Source: JAWKIJ01 sp041394325 (lineage in GTDB: Bacteria; Actinomycetota; Acidimicrobiia; Acidimicrobiales; Microtrichaceae). Taken from it: a DNA stretch of 64,000 nt. The notes below the pieces were generated by a model that was not told the origin of the DNA, ran no database searches, and was given only the letters and a program-made list of their open reading frames with translations. The position numbers were made by a program, and so were the translations under genes. Below are positions 24,348-33,418 of this stretch, one piece after another (position 1 is the stretch's first letter; every line of letters begins with the position of its first letter). The stretch covers positions 2,232,001 to 2,296,000 of the forward strand of contig JAWKIJ010000001.1 of the NCBI GenBank assembly GCA_041394325.1, given 5' to 3'.

Positions 24348-25468
24348 TCAGGTGTTCGCGGCGATGGATCGGCCGAGCCGGAGCAGCGAGGGTCGCGCCC
24401 CGCCGAGTTGCAGTTCGTGCTGTTTCGCGGCGATGAAGTGACGGTGCAGCGGATAGTCGCGGTCGACTCCGACGCCGCCGTGCAGATGTGCGGACGCGAG
24501 GGAGACGCGGTGACCGCTGTGCGCGGACCAGTACTTCGCGATCGCGACCTCGTCGGTGGCCTGCTCGCCGTTGGCGAGCCGCCACAGGGCATGCCACGCC
24601 GTCAGACGGATCGACTGCACGTCGATGAACGTGTCGGCGGCCCGGTGCCCGACGGCCTGGAAGGAGGCGATCGGGACGTCGAACTGCTTGCGTTCCTTGG
24701 TGTACTCCGCGGTGATGTCGAGTGCCGCGGCGGCCGTTCCCAGCGCTGCCGCGCACAGCGTTGCCGCACCCTGGTCGAACGCTCGCTGCAACGACGCGGC
24801 ACCGCGGCCCACGACGACGCCCGTCGCCGACGCGAACTCGAGGACCGCATCGGGTGATCCCGCGGTGGTCTGCTGGTTCGTGCGGGTGACCCCTTCGGAT
24901 CGCAGGTCGACGAGCGCGAGGAGCACTTCGCCGGTGGTCGAGCGGCAAGGGACCACCGCGGCGGCCGCGATCGCGCCCGCCGGCACACACACCTTGGTGC
25001 CGTCGATCGTGCATGTCGCCCTCGGCGGACACGGTCGCCGCGACATGGGGGTCGAGGGGATCGCCGACCATCTCGTGCCAGGCGGCGGTGAGGACGGCGT
25101 CGCCCGCCGCGACTCGAGCGAGCCACTCCCCGCCTCCGAGGCGCCGTCACCGTCGCCGAGGTGTGCGTCGACCAGGACGGGACAGGCCAGGCCCACGGTC
25201 TCCCAGACGGGTACCGCCGCGGCGTGCCGGGCAGCCATCTCGACGACACACGCTGCTTCGAGCAGGCCCATCCCCGCGCCGCCGAGCGTGTCGGGCAGCC
25301 CGATCCCGAGCAGACCCGCTTCGGCGAGCGCCCGCCACAGCGCGGGTCGAAACGGTCCTCGCCGGAGGTTTCGATCGCGCGGAGGGTCGCGTGGTCGGAA
25401 TGGTCGGCGAGGATGCGGTCGGCGAGGCCGCGGATCTCGTCCTGCTCCTCGGTGAATCGGAAGTCCAT
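24348..25468 (-). CDS. Acyl-CoA dehydrogenase, FadE28/ChsE2-like subunit (frameshifted)
   Basis: From ATG 25468 (MDFRFTEEQDEIRGLADRIL) through EAGLLGIGLPDTLGGAGMGLLEAACVVEMAARH to EYTKERKQFDVPIASFQAVGH and the terminal HLHGGVGVDRDYPLHRH, the gene is a flavin-dependent acyl-CoA dehydrogenase. Three single-base breaks interrupt it, near 25345 (CCC where FDPAL needs CCCC), near 25125 (four G where five are needed) and near 25015. The product would be about 370 residues. With the gene 24 bases upstream it forms a pair like the FadE28-FadE29 heterotetramer that shortens steroid side chains. Confidence 0.75.
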
Positions 25469-25492
25469 GGTGGTGATCGTTCCTCGATGTCG

Positions 25493-26665
25493 TCAGCCGC
25501 GAAGCGATCGCGGGAGTCCCAGGCCGAACATGGCGATGAGGTCTCGTTGGATCTCGTTGGTGCCGCCGCCGAACGTGAGGATCACGAGCGAGCGGTAGTT
25601 CATCTCGAGACGACCCACGAGCGCGTCGGCGGCGGAGTGGCGCACCAGGTACGCCCGCGGCCCGATGATCTCCATCAACAGGCGGAACGCCTCCAGGTAG
25701 AACTCGGTGCCGAAGATCTTGGTCATCGACGCGTCGGAGATGTCCAGCGACGGGCTCGACGCGACCTTCCAGTTGATGAGGCGCAGGACGTCGAGCCCCG
25801 CTCGAACCTGTGCCAGGTTGAGTTGGACCCACTCGTGGTCGATGAGGCGGGTCCCGTCGGCCTCGGTGGTCTGCGCGGCGAAGGCGATCGTCTCCTGGAG
25901 GCTCTGCTCCAACAGTCCCGAACTGCACAGGGTGACCCGCTCGTGGTTGAGCTGGTTGGTGATGAGGCTCCAGCCCTTGTTGAGCTCGCCGACGATGTTG
26001 GTGGCGGGGACGCGGACGTCGTCGTAGTAGACGGCGTTGATGTCGTGGCTGGACAACAGGTTCAAGGGCTCGACCGTGATCCCCGGCGTGTTCTTGAGGT
26101 CGACGATGATGATCGAGATGCCCTTGTGCTTGGGTGCGTCGGGGTCGGTCCGCACGGCGAGCCAGCAGTAGTCGGCATCGGAGGCGAGCGACGTCCACAT
26201 CTTCTGGCCGTTGATGACGTACTCGTCGCCGTCGAGGACAGCGCTGGTGCGGAGGGCGGCGAGGTCGGTGCCGGCCTCCGGTTCGGAGTATCCGATGGAG
26301 AAGTGCAGGTCCCCCGCGAGGATCCTCGGCAGGAAGAAGTCCTTCTGTTCGGGTGTCCCGAACTCCATCAGGGTCGGTCCGACGGTGTTGATCGTGAGCA
26401 TCGGCACCGGCGCACCGGATCGCATCGACTCGTCGAAGAAGATGAACTGCTCCATCTGCGACTTGCCCTGCCCGCCGTACTCGGTGGGCCAGCCGATGCC
26501 GAGCCACCCGTCGGCCGCCATCTGCTTGACGGTCGCCCGGTTGACGGGTCCGCAGCCGTGCTCGACCGCCAGCGCCTCCCGTACGTCGGGGGTGAGCAGG
26601 CGTTCGTAGTACTCGGCGAGCTCGGCGCGGAGCGCCTCCTGCTCGGGGGTGTACGCGATGTGCAT
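25493..26665 (-). CDS. Acyl-CoA dehydrogenase, FadE29/ChsE1-like subunit
   Basis: The 390-residue protein is intact. It begins MHIAYTPEQEALRAELAEYY, typical of the FadE29 (ChsE1) type. It then shows GWLGIGWPTEYGGQGKSQMEQF, the flavin-contact region YSEPEAGTDLAAL, GQKMWTSLASDADYCWLAVRTD and the C-terminal TFGGGTNEIQRDLIAMFGLGLPR. These enzymes introduce a 2,3-double bond into acyl-CoA esters. The heterotetramer arrangement with the next gene is established for mycobacterial cholesterol enzymes; its use here is inferred from the pairing. Confidence 0.9.
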   Translation of the reverse strand: MHIAYTPEQEALRAELAEYYERLLTPDVREALAVEHGCGPVNRATVKQMAADGWLGIGWPTEYGGQGKSQMEQFIFFDESMRSGAPVPMLTINTVGPTLMEFGTPEQKDFFLPRILAGDLHFSIGYSEPEAGTDLAALRTSAVLDGDEYVINGQKMWTSLASDADYCWLAVRTDPDAPKHKGISIIIVDLKNTPGITVEPLNLLSSHDINAVYYDDVRVPATNIVGELNKGWSLITNQLNHERVTLCSSGLLEQSLQETIAFAAQTTEADGTRLIDHEWVQLNLAQVRAGLDVLRLINWKVASSPSLDISDASMTKIFGTEFYLEAFRLLMEIIGPRAYLVRHSAADALVGRLEMNYRSLVILTFGGGTNEIQRDLIAMFGLGLPRSLRG

Positions 26666-26674
26666 CCTCGAAAC

Positions 26675-26688
26675 TGTAACCGGTTCTC
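26675..26688. promoter_or_regulatory. KstR-like palindrome upstream of the acyl-CoA dehydrogenase pair
   Basis: TGTAACCGGTTCTC lies 10-23 bases before the ATG at 26665. It matches the KstR consensus TNNAACNNGTTNNA at every fixed position except the last base on this strand. KstR is the TetR-family repressor of actinobacterial steroid catabolism. The match is suggestive; no kstR gene is in the window. Confidence 0.4.
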
Positions 26689-26790
26689 GTTTTCGACTTC
26701 CCGGGGTGGTGCCTCCCCGTGGGCCGCCAGCGTTGGGTCGTGTGCCGAAACGTCCACCGGCGCCTCGTCAAGCCCTAGCGTGGTCGAGCC

Positions 26791-29158
26791 ATGGACACTC
26801 CCTCCACGGCGTCGCCCTCGGGATCGCCGCGCCGACCGGTCCGGGTGTCGTACTCCTCGCTCGGCGCGCTCCGCGTGGGGGCGGCGCTGGCGGCACTCGT
26901 GCTCGTCGTCGTGCTGGTGAACCTGTTCATGGCCTCCTCGAAGGCACCGAGGCGGACCTCATACGGCTCGGGGCACGGCTCCCCGCCCGTTGACGAACGC
27001 CGCGGTCCGCGTCGTGCAGGTCACGGCGGTGGTCGGACCCCTCGCCGGCGCGATCGCGCTGCTGATTCGCCGACAGTTCCGGCGTCTGTTGGGGGCCGTG
27101 GCGCGGCGCTGGCCGGCGGCGTGATCGGACGCTGGATCATGGTCGATCTCCTCCACCTGCGTGTGGCCAGGCTCCTCGTCCCCCCGACGTTCCACCTGGA
27201 CAACTCCTTCCCCGCTCCCGCGTTCCTGGCGGCCTTCGCAGCGGTGGTCGCCGCCGACGCACCGTGGATGTCGAGACGTTGGCGCCGTGGCAGCCGGGCG
27301 GCACTCGGGTTGCTCCTCGCGCTTCGGCTGTTCTCGGGGACGACGGGCCTTCGCGAGTTGATCGTCGCCGTCGCGGTCGGCTGGGTGGTCGGCAGTGTCG
27401 TGTCGTTGGTGATCGGCACGCCGGAGCGTCGACCGTCCGAGCAGGCGGTGTCCAGTGCACTCGGGCGTCTCGGGATCTCGGCGTCCGCGGTGATCCATAC
27501 GCGTTCGGCCGGGGGCGTCACCTCTACCGCGCCCTGCGTCGTAGTGGCGCTCCTCTGACCGTGGAGGTCGCGGCGCGTGACGGGTGGCAGCAGATGTTGC
27601 CCGGCCGGCTCTACCGCACGCTCCGCTTCCGTGACCCGGCGGATGGGCGGCCCTTTGCCGGGGTCCGCGAGTTGAGCGAGCACGAAGCGCTTGTCGCCAT
27701 GAAGGCGCGGCTCGACGGCGTGCCGACCGCGGAGGTCGTCGGCATCGGCGAGGTCGACGTGGGCAGCCATCTGATCGCCTACGAGGAGATCGACGGGACC
27801 CCGCTGTCGGAGTGCGACGATGTCGACGCTGCGATCCTCCCGGACGTCTGGCAGGTCGTCGTCCGCCTTCGTGCGGCGAGGATCGCGCACCGTTCGCTCA
27901 CGCCCGCAGCGATCGTGGTGCGACCCGACGGCTCGTTGGCGGTGACCCGATTCGCCGTCGGCGATCTCACCGGCGAGGAGCGGGTCCTGGCCGGCGACGT
28001 CGCGGAGGTGTTGGCCTGGGCGTCGGACCGCTTCGGCGTGGACGAGACCGTCGACGCCGCGATCGGAGCGCTCGGCCCCGGCGTGGTGGTGCGGGCCCTG
28101 CCGCGGTTGCAGCCCCTCGCCCTCACCCCGGCCACGCGCAGCTCCATCGATCATGAGCTCCTTGAACGGGTGAGCTCGACGATCCGGGACCGGACCGGTG
28201 CCGCCGCGCCGAGCCTCGCCCCGGTCGAACGCGTGAAGCCGCGCTCGGTGTTCATGGCGGCGATGGCGGTGGTCGCCATCTACACGCTCGCGCCGCAGCT
28301 CGCGGGTTCACGAAGGTGTGGGGTGAGTTGGACCGAGCCGACTGGCGTTGGATCGTCGTGGCGCTGATCTTCTCGGCGCTGTCGTACCCGGCCGCGGCGA
28401 TCTCGCTGGCCGGTTCGATCCCGGATCCGATCCCGTTCGGGCCGAACGTCGTCGCGCAGGTCGCCAGTTCCTTCGTGGGCATCGTCGCTCCCGCGCAGCT
28501 CGGAGGGGTGGCACTCAAGGGGCGGTTGTTGCAACGGAACGGTGTGGATCCCGCGGTGGCGGTTGCCGGCGTGGGCCTCAACACCGTCACCGCGTTCGTG
28601 GTACACGTCGTGATGCTGGTGACCTTCGTCTGGTGGGCCGGCACGAGCGACCTGTCCCGGGTCCGGCTCCCCGCCGCGTCCACAGTCGCCATGGTGCTCG
28701 GGGTGGCGGTCCTCCTCGTGGCGGTGTTGGCGGCGTTGCCGGCCGGGCGGCGACTGTGGTCCACGAGGGTGCGTCCGGCGATCGGAAGGGCCGCCCGTGG
28801 CATGGTCGACGTCGCGCGCAGCCCCTTGCGGTTGCTGCAACTCGTGGGCGGTTCGGCGATGGTGACGGTGAGCTACGCCGCCGCCCTGGCCGCGTCGGTC
28901 GAGGCGTTCCATGGCAACCTGCCCGTCGCCCCGGTTGCGATCGTGTATCTGTTGGGATCGGTGGTGCAGTCGGTGGTGCCCACTCCGGGCGGTCTCGGTG
29001 CCGCCGAAGCGGCCTATATCGGGGGTCTGACGGCGATCGGGTTGACGTCGGAACGCGCCGTTGCCGCCGTGCTGCTGTTCAGGCTCGTCACGTTCTGGTT
29101 ACCGGTGCTCCCCGGTTGGCTCGCGATGACGTGGCTCCAGCGCGCGGACGCGGTCTGA
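26791..29158 (+). CDS. LPG-synthase-type flippase-like membrane protein (multiply frameshifted)
   Basis: Joined across frames, this about 785-residue protein has N-terminal membrane helices (LAALVLVVVLVNLF; GPLAGAIALLIRRQFRRLL; LIVAVAVGWVVGSVVSLVIG), a central kinase-like soluble part (GRHLYRALRRSG then IAYEEIDGTPLSECDD and VVRLRAARIAHRSLTPAAIVV), and a C-terminal half of the UPF0104/lysylphosphatidylglycerol-synthase membrane family ending SVVPTPGGLGAAEAAYIGGLTAIG. Breaks lie near 26930, 26992, 27110, 27510 (five G, six needed) and 28310 (three G, four needed). The family flips or modifies lipids in some members. It ends 22 bases before the first radical SAM gene. Confidence 0.65.
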
Positions 29159-29180
29159 GAGCCGTCCGTACACTCCCGAC

Positions 29181-30676
29181 ATGACTCGGTTCGGGTTGTG
29201 TCGTGCGCCGTTCGGGTCGATGTACTTCGATCAGTTCGGCCGGGTTCGGATGTGTTGTCAGAACACGGTGTCGTTGATGGGCGACATTGCGACGCAGTCG
29301 ATCCGTGAGATCTGGGATTCGGGTGTGACGCGGGGGCTGCGTGACGACCTGGCGGGTGGGGTCTACCCGCCGGGTTGTGAGATCTGTGTGTGGATGGACA
29401 CGACCGATGTTCCGGAGATGGTGTTTGCGCGGACGTTCGACGAGTTGGAACCGGTGGGGCCGCCGTATCGGTGGCCGGCGCAGATGGAGTTCTCGATCTC
29501 GAATGCGTGCAATTTGCAGTGTGTGATGTGTTCGGGTGAGTTCTCGAGTGCGATCCGGGCGCATCGGGAGCGTCTGCCGGCGTTGGCGATGCCCTATGGG
29601 GAGGCGTTCTTCGAGGAGTTGGTGGAGTTCCTTGCGCATCTGGACACGGTGAAGGTCCTGGGTGGTGAGCCGTTCTTGAGCGTCGAGTCGATGCGGGTGA
29701 TGGAGTTGGCGATCGAGCACTCCTCGGCACAGGTCGTCGTGACCACGAACGCGACGCAGTGGAACGATCGCGTCGCCCGACTGGTGGACAGCGGCCGCCT
29801 CGAGATGGTCGTGAGCCTCGACGGGGTGAGTGCGGAGGTGTACGAGTCGATCCGGGTGGGGGCGAGCTTCGACAAGGTGCTCGCGAACGTCGACCGGATG
29901 CAGGCCGCAGCGGCGCGTCACGGAAGCCCGTTCTCCCTGGCGCATTGCCTGATGACGCACAACTGGTTCGAGTTCCCCGACTTCCTGCGCTTCGCGGAGG
30001 ACCGTGACCTGCTGCTCGGCGTGAACATCGTCCAGTACCCGAACGAGTCGAGCCTGTACCAGCTCGACCGGTCCGAACTGGCAGAGGTGGTGGCCGCGTT
30101 GGGAGCGTCGACGGCGGTGCTCGAAGGCGAGCTCACCGGGGCTCGTCTCGAGGCCTGGCACGCGAACCTGCACTCGTTGGAACGCCACCTCGAGTCGCTT
30201 GCGCTGCCCGAGGAACAACGCCCGGGGCCCTCGCGGTACATGGGGCCCAGCGAAGGCCCCGACCTCGGCCCCGACATGGGGCCGAACCCGTTCGAGGCGT
30301 TCTCGTCGGCGGGGTCCGCGACGGCCTCGCGTCGAGTCGGGAACTCCTGTCCGCAGCCGTCGCAGACCGGGCGCTGGCGGTCAGCCGACTCGGGATCGAC
30401 GGGGTGCCGACCTCCGATCCCGGGCCGGCCTTCGCGGCGCTGGGGGACCCCGCGGCGCTGGTCACCCACGAGTTGCAGCGCGGGTCGGACCACGTGGTGA
30501 TGGGACTGCATCCCGGTGGAGGCGCACGGACCTTCCTCGGGGTGTTCGCCACCGAGCGCGACGACGACGGCAACCTGGTCGGCTTCACCGGATGGCTGTT
30601 GCAGGACTCCGACCCGGCGCCACTCGACGAGATCGCAAGCCGGCTTGCCCCGCCCGGCGCGGCAACGCCCCCCTGA
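29181..30676 (+). CDS. Radical SAM protein with N-terminal twitch domain, copy 1 (frameshifted near C-terminus)
   Basis: The N-terminal 70 residues form a half-SPASM (twitch) cluster-binding domain with C7, C25, C26, C66 and C69 (LCRAP, MCCQN, GCEIC), placed before instead of after the catalytic domain. The radical SAM core follows with CNLQCVMC (C110, C114, C117) and the SAM-binding LGGEPF at 160-165. It probably carries one [4Fe-4S] cluster for SAM cleavage and one auxiliary cluster. The frame breaks at 30340-30342, where copy 2 has GGGG and this copy GGG; beyond it a roughly 105-residue extension ends at 30676 and contains ERDDDGNLVGFTGWLL. The substrate is unknown. This permuted order matches the N-terminal-twitch radical SAM family. 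Confidence 0.8.
29187..30229 (+). repeat. Direct repeat, copy 1 (radical SAM gene block)
   Basis: This block is nearly identical to 30814-31855. I count about twenty differences, concentrated in four short patches (near 29332, 29732, 29923 and 30010) with long identical runs between. The first 540 bases use many T-ending codons, unlike the surrounding genes. Confidence 0.9.
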
Positions 30677-30699
30677 ACCCGTTTCGTACACTTTCGGTG

Positions 30700-32261
30700 A
30701 TGGCTCGACTCGCGTTTCCTCGTCGTCGCGGTCGCGGCCGCTCTCTCGACGACGGGGCGGGCGCGGTCTCGGGGGGACCCATTGGGGATCGGCTCCCGGC
30801 TTCCGGTGATGCCCGGTTCGGGTTGTGTCGTGCGCCGTTCGGGTCGATGTACTTCGATCAGTTCGGCCGGGTTCGGATGTGTTGTCAGAACACGGTGTCG
30901 TTGATGGGCGACATTGCGACGCAGTCGATCCGTGAGATCTGGGATTCGGGTGTGGCGCAGGGGCTGCGTGACGACCTGGCGGGTGGGGTCTACCCGCCGG
31001 GTTGTGAGATCTGTGTGTGGATGGACACGACCGATGTTCCGGAGATGGTGTTTGCGCGGACGTTCGACGAGTTGGAACCGGTGGGGCCGCCGTATCGGTG
31101 GCCGGCGCAGATGGAGTTCTCGATCTCGAATGCGTGCAATTTGCAGTGTGTGATGTGTTCGGGTGAGTTCTCGAGTGCGATCCGGGCGCATCGGGAGCGT
31201 CTGCCGGCGTTGGCGATGCCCTATGGGGAGGCGTTCTTCGAGGAGTTGGTGGAGTTCCTTGCGCATCTGGACACGGTGAAGGTCCTGGGTGGTGAGCCGT
31301 TCTTGAGCGTCGAGTCGATGCGGGTGATGGAGTTGGCGATCGAGCACTCCTCGGCACCGGTGACCGTGACCACGAACGCGACGCAGTGGAACGATCGCGT
31401 CGCCCGACTGGTGGACAGCGGCCGCCTCGAGATGGTCGTGAGCCTCGACGGGGTGAGTGCGGAGGTGTACGAGTCGATCCGGGTGGGGGCGAGCTTCGAC
31501 AAGGTGCTCGCGAACGTCGACCGGATGCAGGCCGCAGCGGCGCGTCACGGGCGCTCGTTCTGGCTGGCGCATTGCCTGATGACGCACAACTGGTTCGAGT
31601 TCCCGACTTCCTGCGCTTCGCGGAGGACCGTGACCTCGGTTTGTCCGTGAACATCGTCCAGTACCCGAACGAGTCGAGCCTGTACCAGCTCGACCGGTCC
31701 GAACTGGCAGAGGTGGTGGCCGCGTTGGGAGCGTCGACGGCGGTGCTCGAAGGCGAGCTCACCGGGGCTCGTCTCGAGGCCTGGCACGCGAACCTGCACT
31801 CGTTGGAACGCCACCTCGAGTCGCTTGCGCTGCCCGAGGAACAACGCCCGGGGCCTCCGCGCTACAAGGGTCCTGCCATGGGAATGGATCCGTTCGAGGC
31901 GTTCTCGTCGGCGGGGTCCGCGACGGCCTCGCGTCGAGTCGGGGAACTCCTGTCCGCAGCCGTCGCAGACCGGGCGCTGCTGTCGGTCCGGCTCGACGCC
32001 GACGGCCTGCCGATCTCGGACCCGGGCCCTGCGCTCGACCTCCTGGGCGACATGGCGCAGGTGGTCGCCACCGAGACGCAGCGCGGGCCTGACCACGTCG
32101 TCCTGCGCTTCGGTCGGGAGACAGGGGGGGCGGCCTTCGTCGGGGTGATCGTCACCGAGCGCGACGACGACGGCAACCTGGTCGGGTTCACCGGCCGGCT
32201 GTTGCACGAGGCCGATGCAGCGTGCCTCGACGGACTCGCCGAGCACTCCCCCGCACCGTGA
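30700..32261 (+). CDS. Radical SAM protein with N-terminal twitch domain, copy 2 (frameshifted)
   Basis: This copy has a longer, Arg/Gly-rich leader of about 35 residues, then the same twitch domain (LCRAPFGSMYFD, MCCQN, GCEICVWMD) and radical SAM core (CNLQCVMC, LGGEPF) as copy 1. The frame breaks at 31602-31604: copy 1 and copy 3 have CCCC in GAGTTCCCCGACTTCCT, this copy CCC. The C-terminus continues to 32261 through FEAFSSAGSATASRRVGELL and ERDDDGNLVGFTGRLL, the same extension as copy 1. It follows copy 1 by 23 bases and overlaps copy 3 by GTGA, so all three are probably one transcript. Confidence 0.8.
30814..31855 (+). repeat. Direct repeat, copy 2 (radical SAM gene block)
   Basis: This is the partner of 29187-30229, shorter by one base at the C-run near 31603. 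Clustered differences between otherwise identical runs look like a recent duplication or gene conversion followed by local divergence. Confidence 0.9.
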
Positions 32262-33418
32262 ACGGGTTCGACGGGCGTTCACCGGTGTTGTGCAAGGCGC
32301 CGATGGCGTCGATGTACTTCGACAACCTCGGCAAGGTGCGCGCGTGTTGTCAGAACAGCGTGTCGGTGATGGGTGACGTGACGCGCCAGAGCCTGCGACA
32401 GATCTGGGACGGAGCCGAGGCGGCCTCGTTGCGAAGCGCGCTCGGGACCGGCACCTACCCGCCCGGTTGTGAGTTGTGTCGTTGGATGGACGCGTCGGGC
32501 AACCCCGACCTGGTGTACGCGAGGAACTTCGACGACCTGTCGGCGGTCGACGACACCTGGTTCGTCCGACGCCGGCGTGTGTTGAGTCGGCGATGGCCCC
32601 AGCAGATGGAGTTCTCGATCTCCAACGCCTGCAACCTCCAGTGCGTCATGTGCTCGGGGGAGTTCTCGAGCGCGATCCGGGTACATCGGGAGCACCTCCC
32701 GGCCCTACCGACGGTGTACGGCGAGCGGTTCTTCGCCGAGCTCGCCGAGTTCCTCCCGCATCTCGACCGGGTGAAGGTTCTCGGAGGCGAACCCTTCCTG
32801 GCTCCGGAATCACTCCGGCTGCTGGATCTCCTCGCCGGTCTGGCCCGCATCCCTCGGATCTCCCTGACGACCAACGCCACTCAATGGAATGCCCGCGTCG
32901 AGTCGATCCTCGGGCGACTACCGATCGATCTGGTCGTGAGCCTCGACGGGGTACGCCCCGAGACCTACGAGGCGATCCGCGTCGGCGCCCGCCTCGACGT
33001 CGTCTTGGCGAACCTCGACCGATACCGGGCCGCGGCGACGGCTCGGGGACGTGAGTTGTGGCTCGCACACTGCCTGATGACACACAACTGGTCGGAGTTC
33101 CCCGACTTCCTCCGCTTCGCCGAGGACCGCGCGCTTCCCGTCGGGATCAACGTCGTGCAGTACCCCAACGAGTCGAGCCTGTACCAACAGGACGCGGCCT
33201 ACCTGGTCGACGTGCTGGAGGTGCTCGGCACCCACGACCACCTGCTCACCTCGCAGCTGACCGGCTCCCGGCTCGACGCGTGGCGATCCCAACTCCGGGC
33301 TCTCCGAGCGCACCTCGACTCCTTCGCCCTCCCGGCCGAGCAGCGCCTGGCGCCGACCCCGTACCTCGGACCCTCCCACGGCCCTCCCGGAGACGTGCCG
33401 AACGACGATCCCACATGA
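32258..33418 (+). CDS. Radical SAM protein with N-terminal twitch domain, copy 3
   Basis: The intact 386-residue third paralogue starts at GTG 32258, overlapping the copy 2 stop. It keeps the twitch cysteines (LCKAPMASMYFD, ACCQNSVSVMGDV, GCELCRWMD), the core CNLQCVMC and LGGEPF, and the motifs SLTTNATQWN, VVSLDGVRPETYEAIR and NVVQYPNESSLYQ. It has about 14 extra residues (FVRRRRVLSRRW) before the core. It lacks the about 105-residue C-terminal extension of copies 1 and 2, ending soon after EQRLAPTPYLGPS. Its codon use is fully GC-rich, so it is probably the older resident copy. It overlaps mtr by ATGA. Confidence 0.85.
   Translation: MNGFDGRSPVLCKAPMASMYFDNLGKVRACCQNSVSVMGDVTRQSLRQIWDGAEAASLRSALGTGTYPPGCELCRWMDASGNPDLVYARNFDDLSAVDDTWFVRRRRVLSRRWPQQMEFSISNACNLQCVMCSGEFSSAIRVHREHLPALPTVYGERFFAELAEFLPHLDRVKVLGGEPFLAPESLRLLDLLAGLARIPRISLTTNATQWNARVESILGRLPIDLVVSLDGVRPETYEAIRVGARLDVVLANLDRYRAAATARGRELWLAHCLMTHNWSEFPDFLRFAEDRALPVGINVVQYPNESSLYQQDAAYLVDVLEVLGTHDHLLTSQLTGSRLDAWRSQLRALRAHLDSFALPAEQRLAPTPYLGPSHGPPGDVPNDDPT

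Noticed and set aside
30199..30676. Separate small gene covering the C-terminus of radical SAM copy 1
   Set aside because: The same sequence is in frame at the end of copy 2; the missing G at 30340 explains the split.
29158..33418. Small precursor-peptide genes next to the radical SAM genes
   Set aside because: The gaps are 22, 23 and less than zero bases, and I saw no short frame with its own ribosome site and a Cys- or repeat-rich core. A precursor elsewhere in the genome is not excluded.
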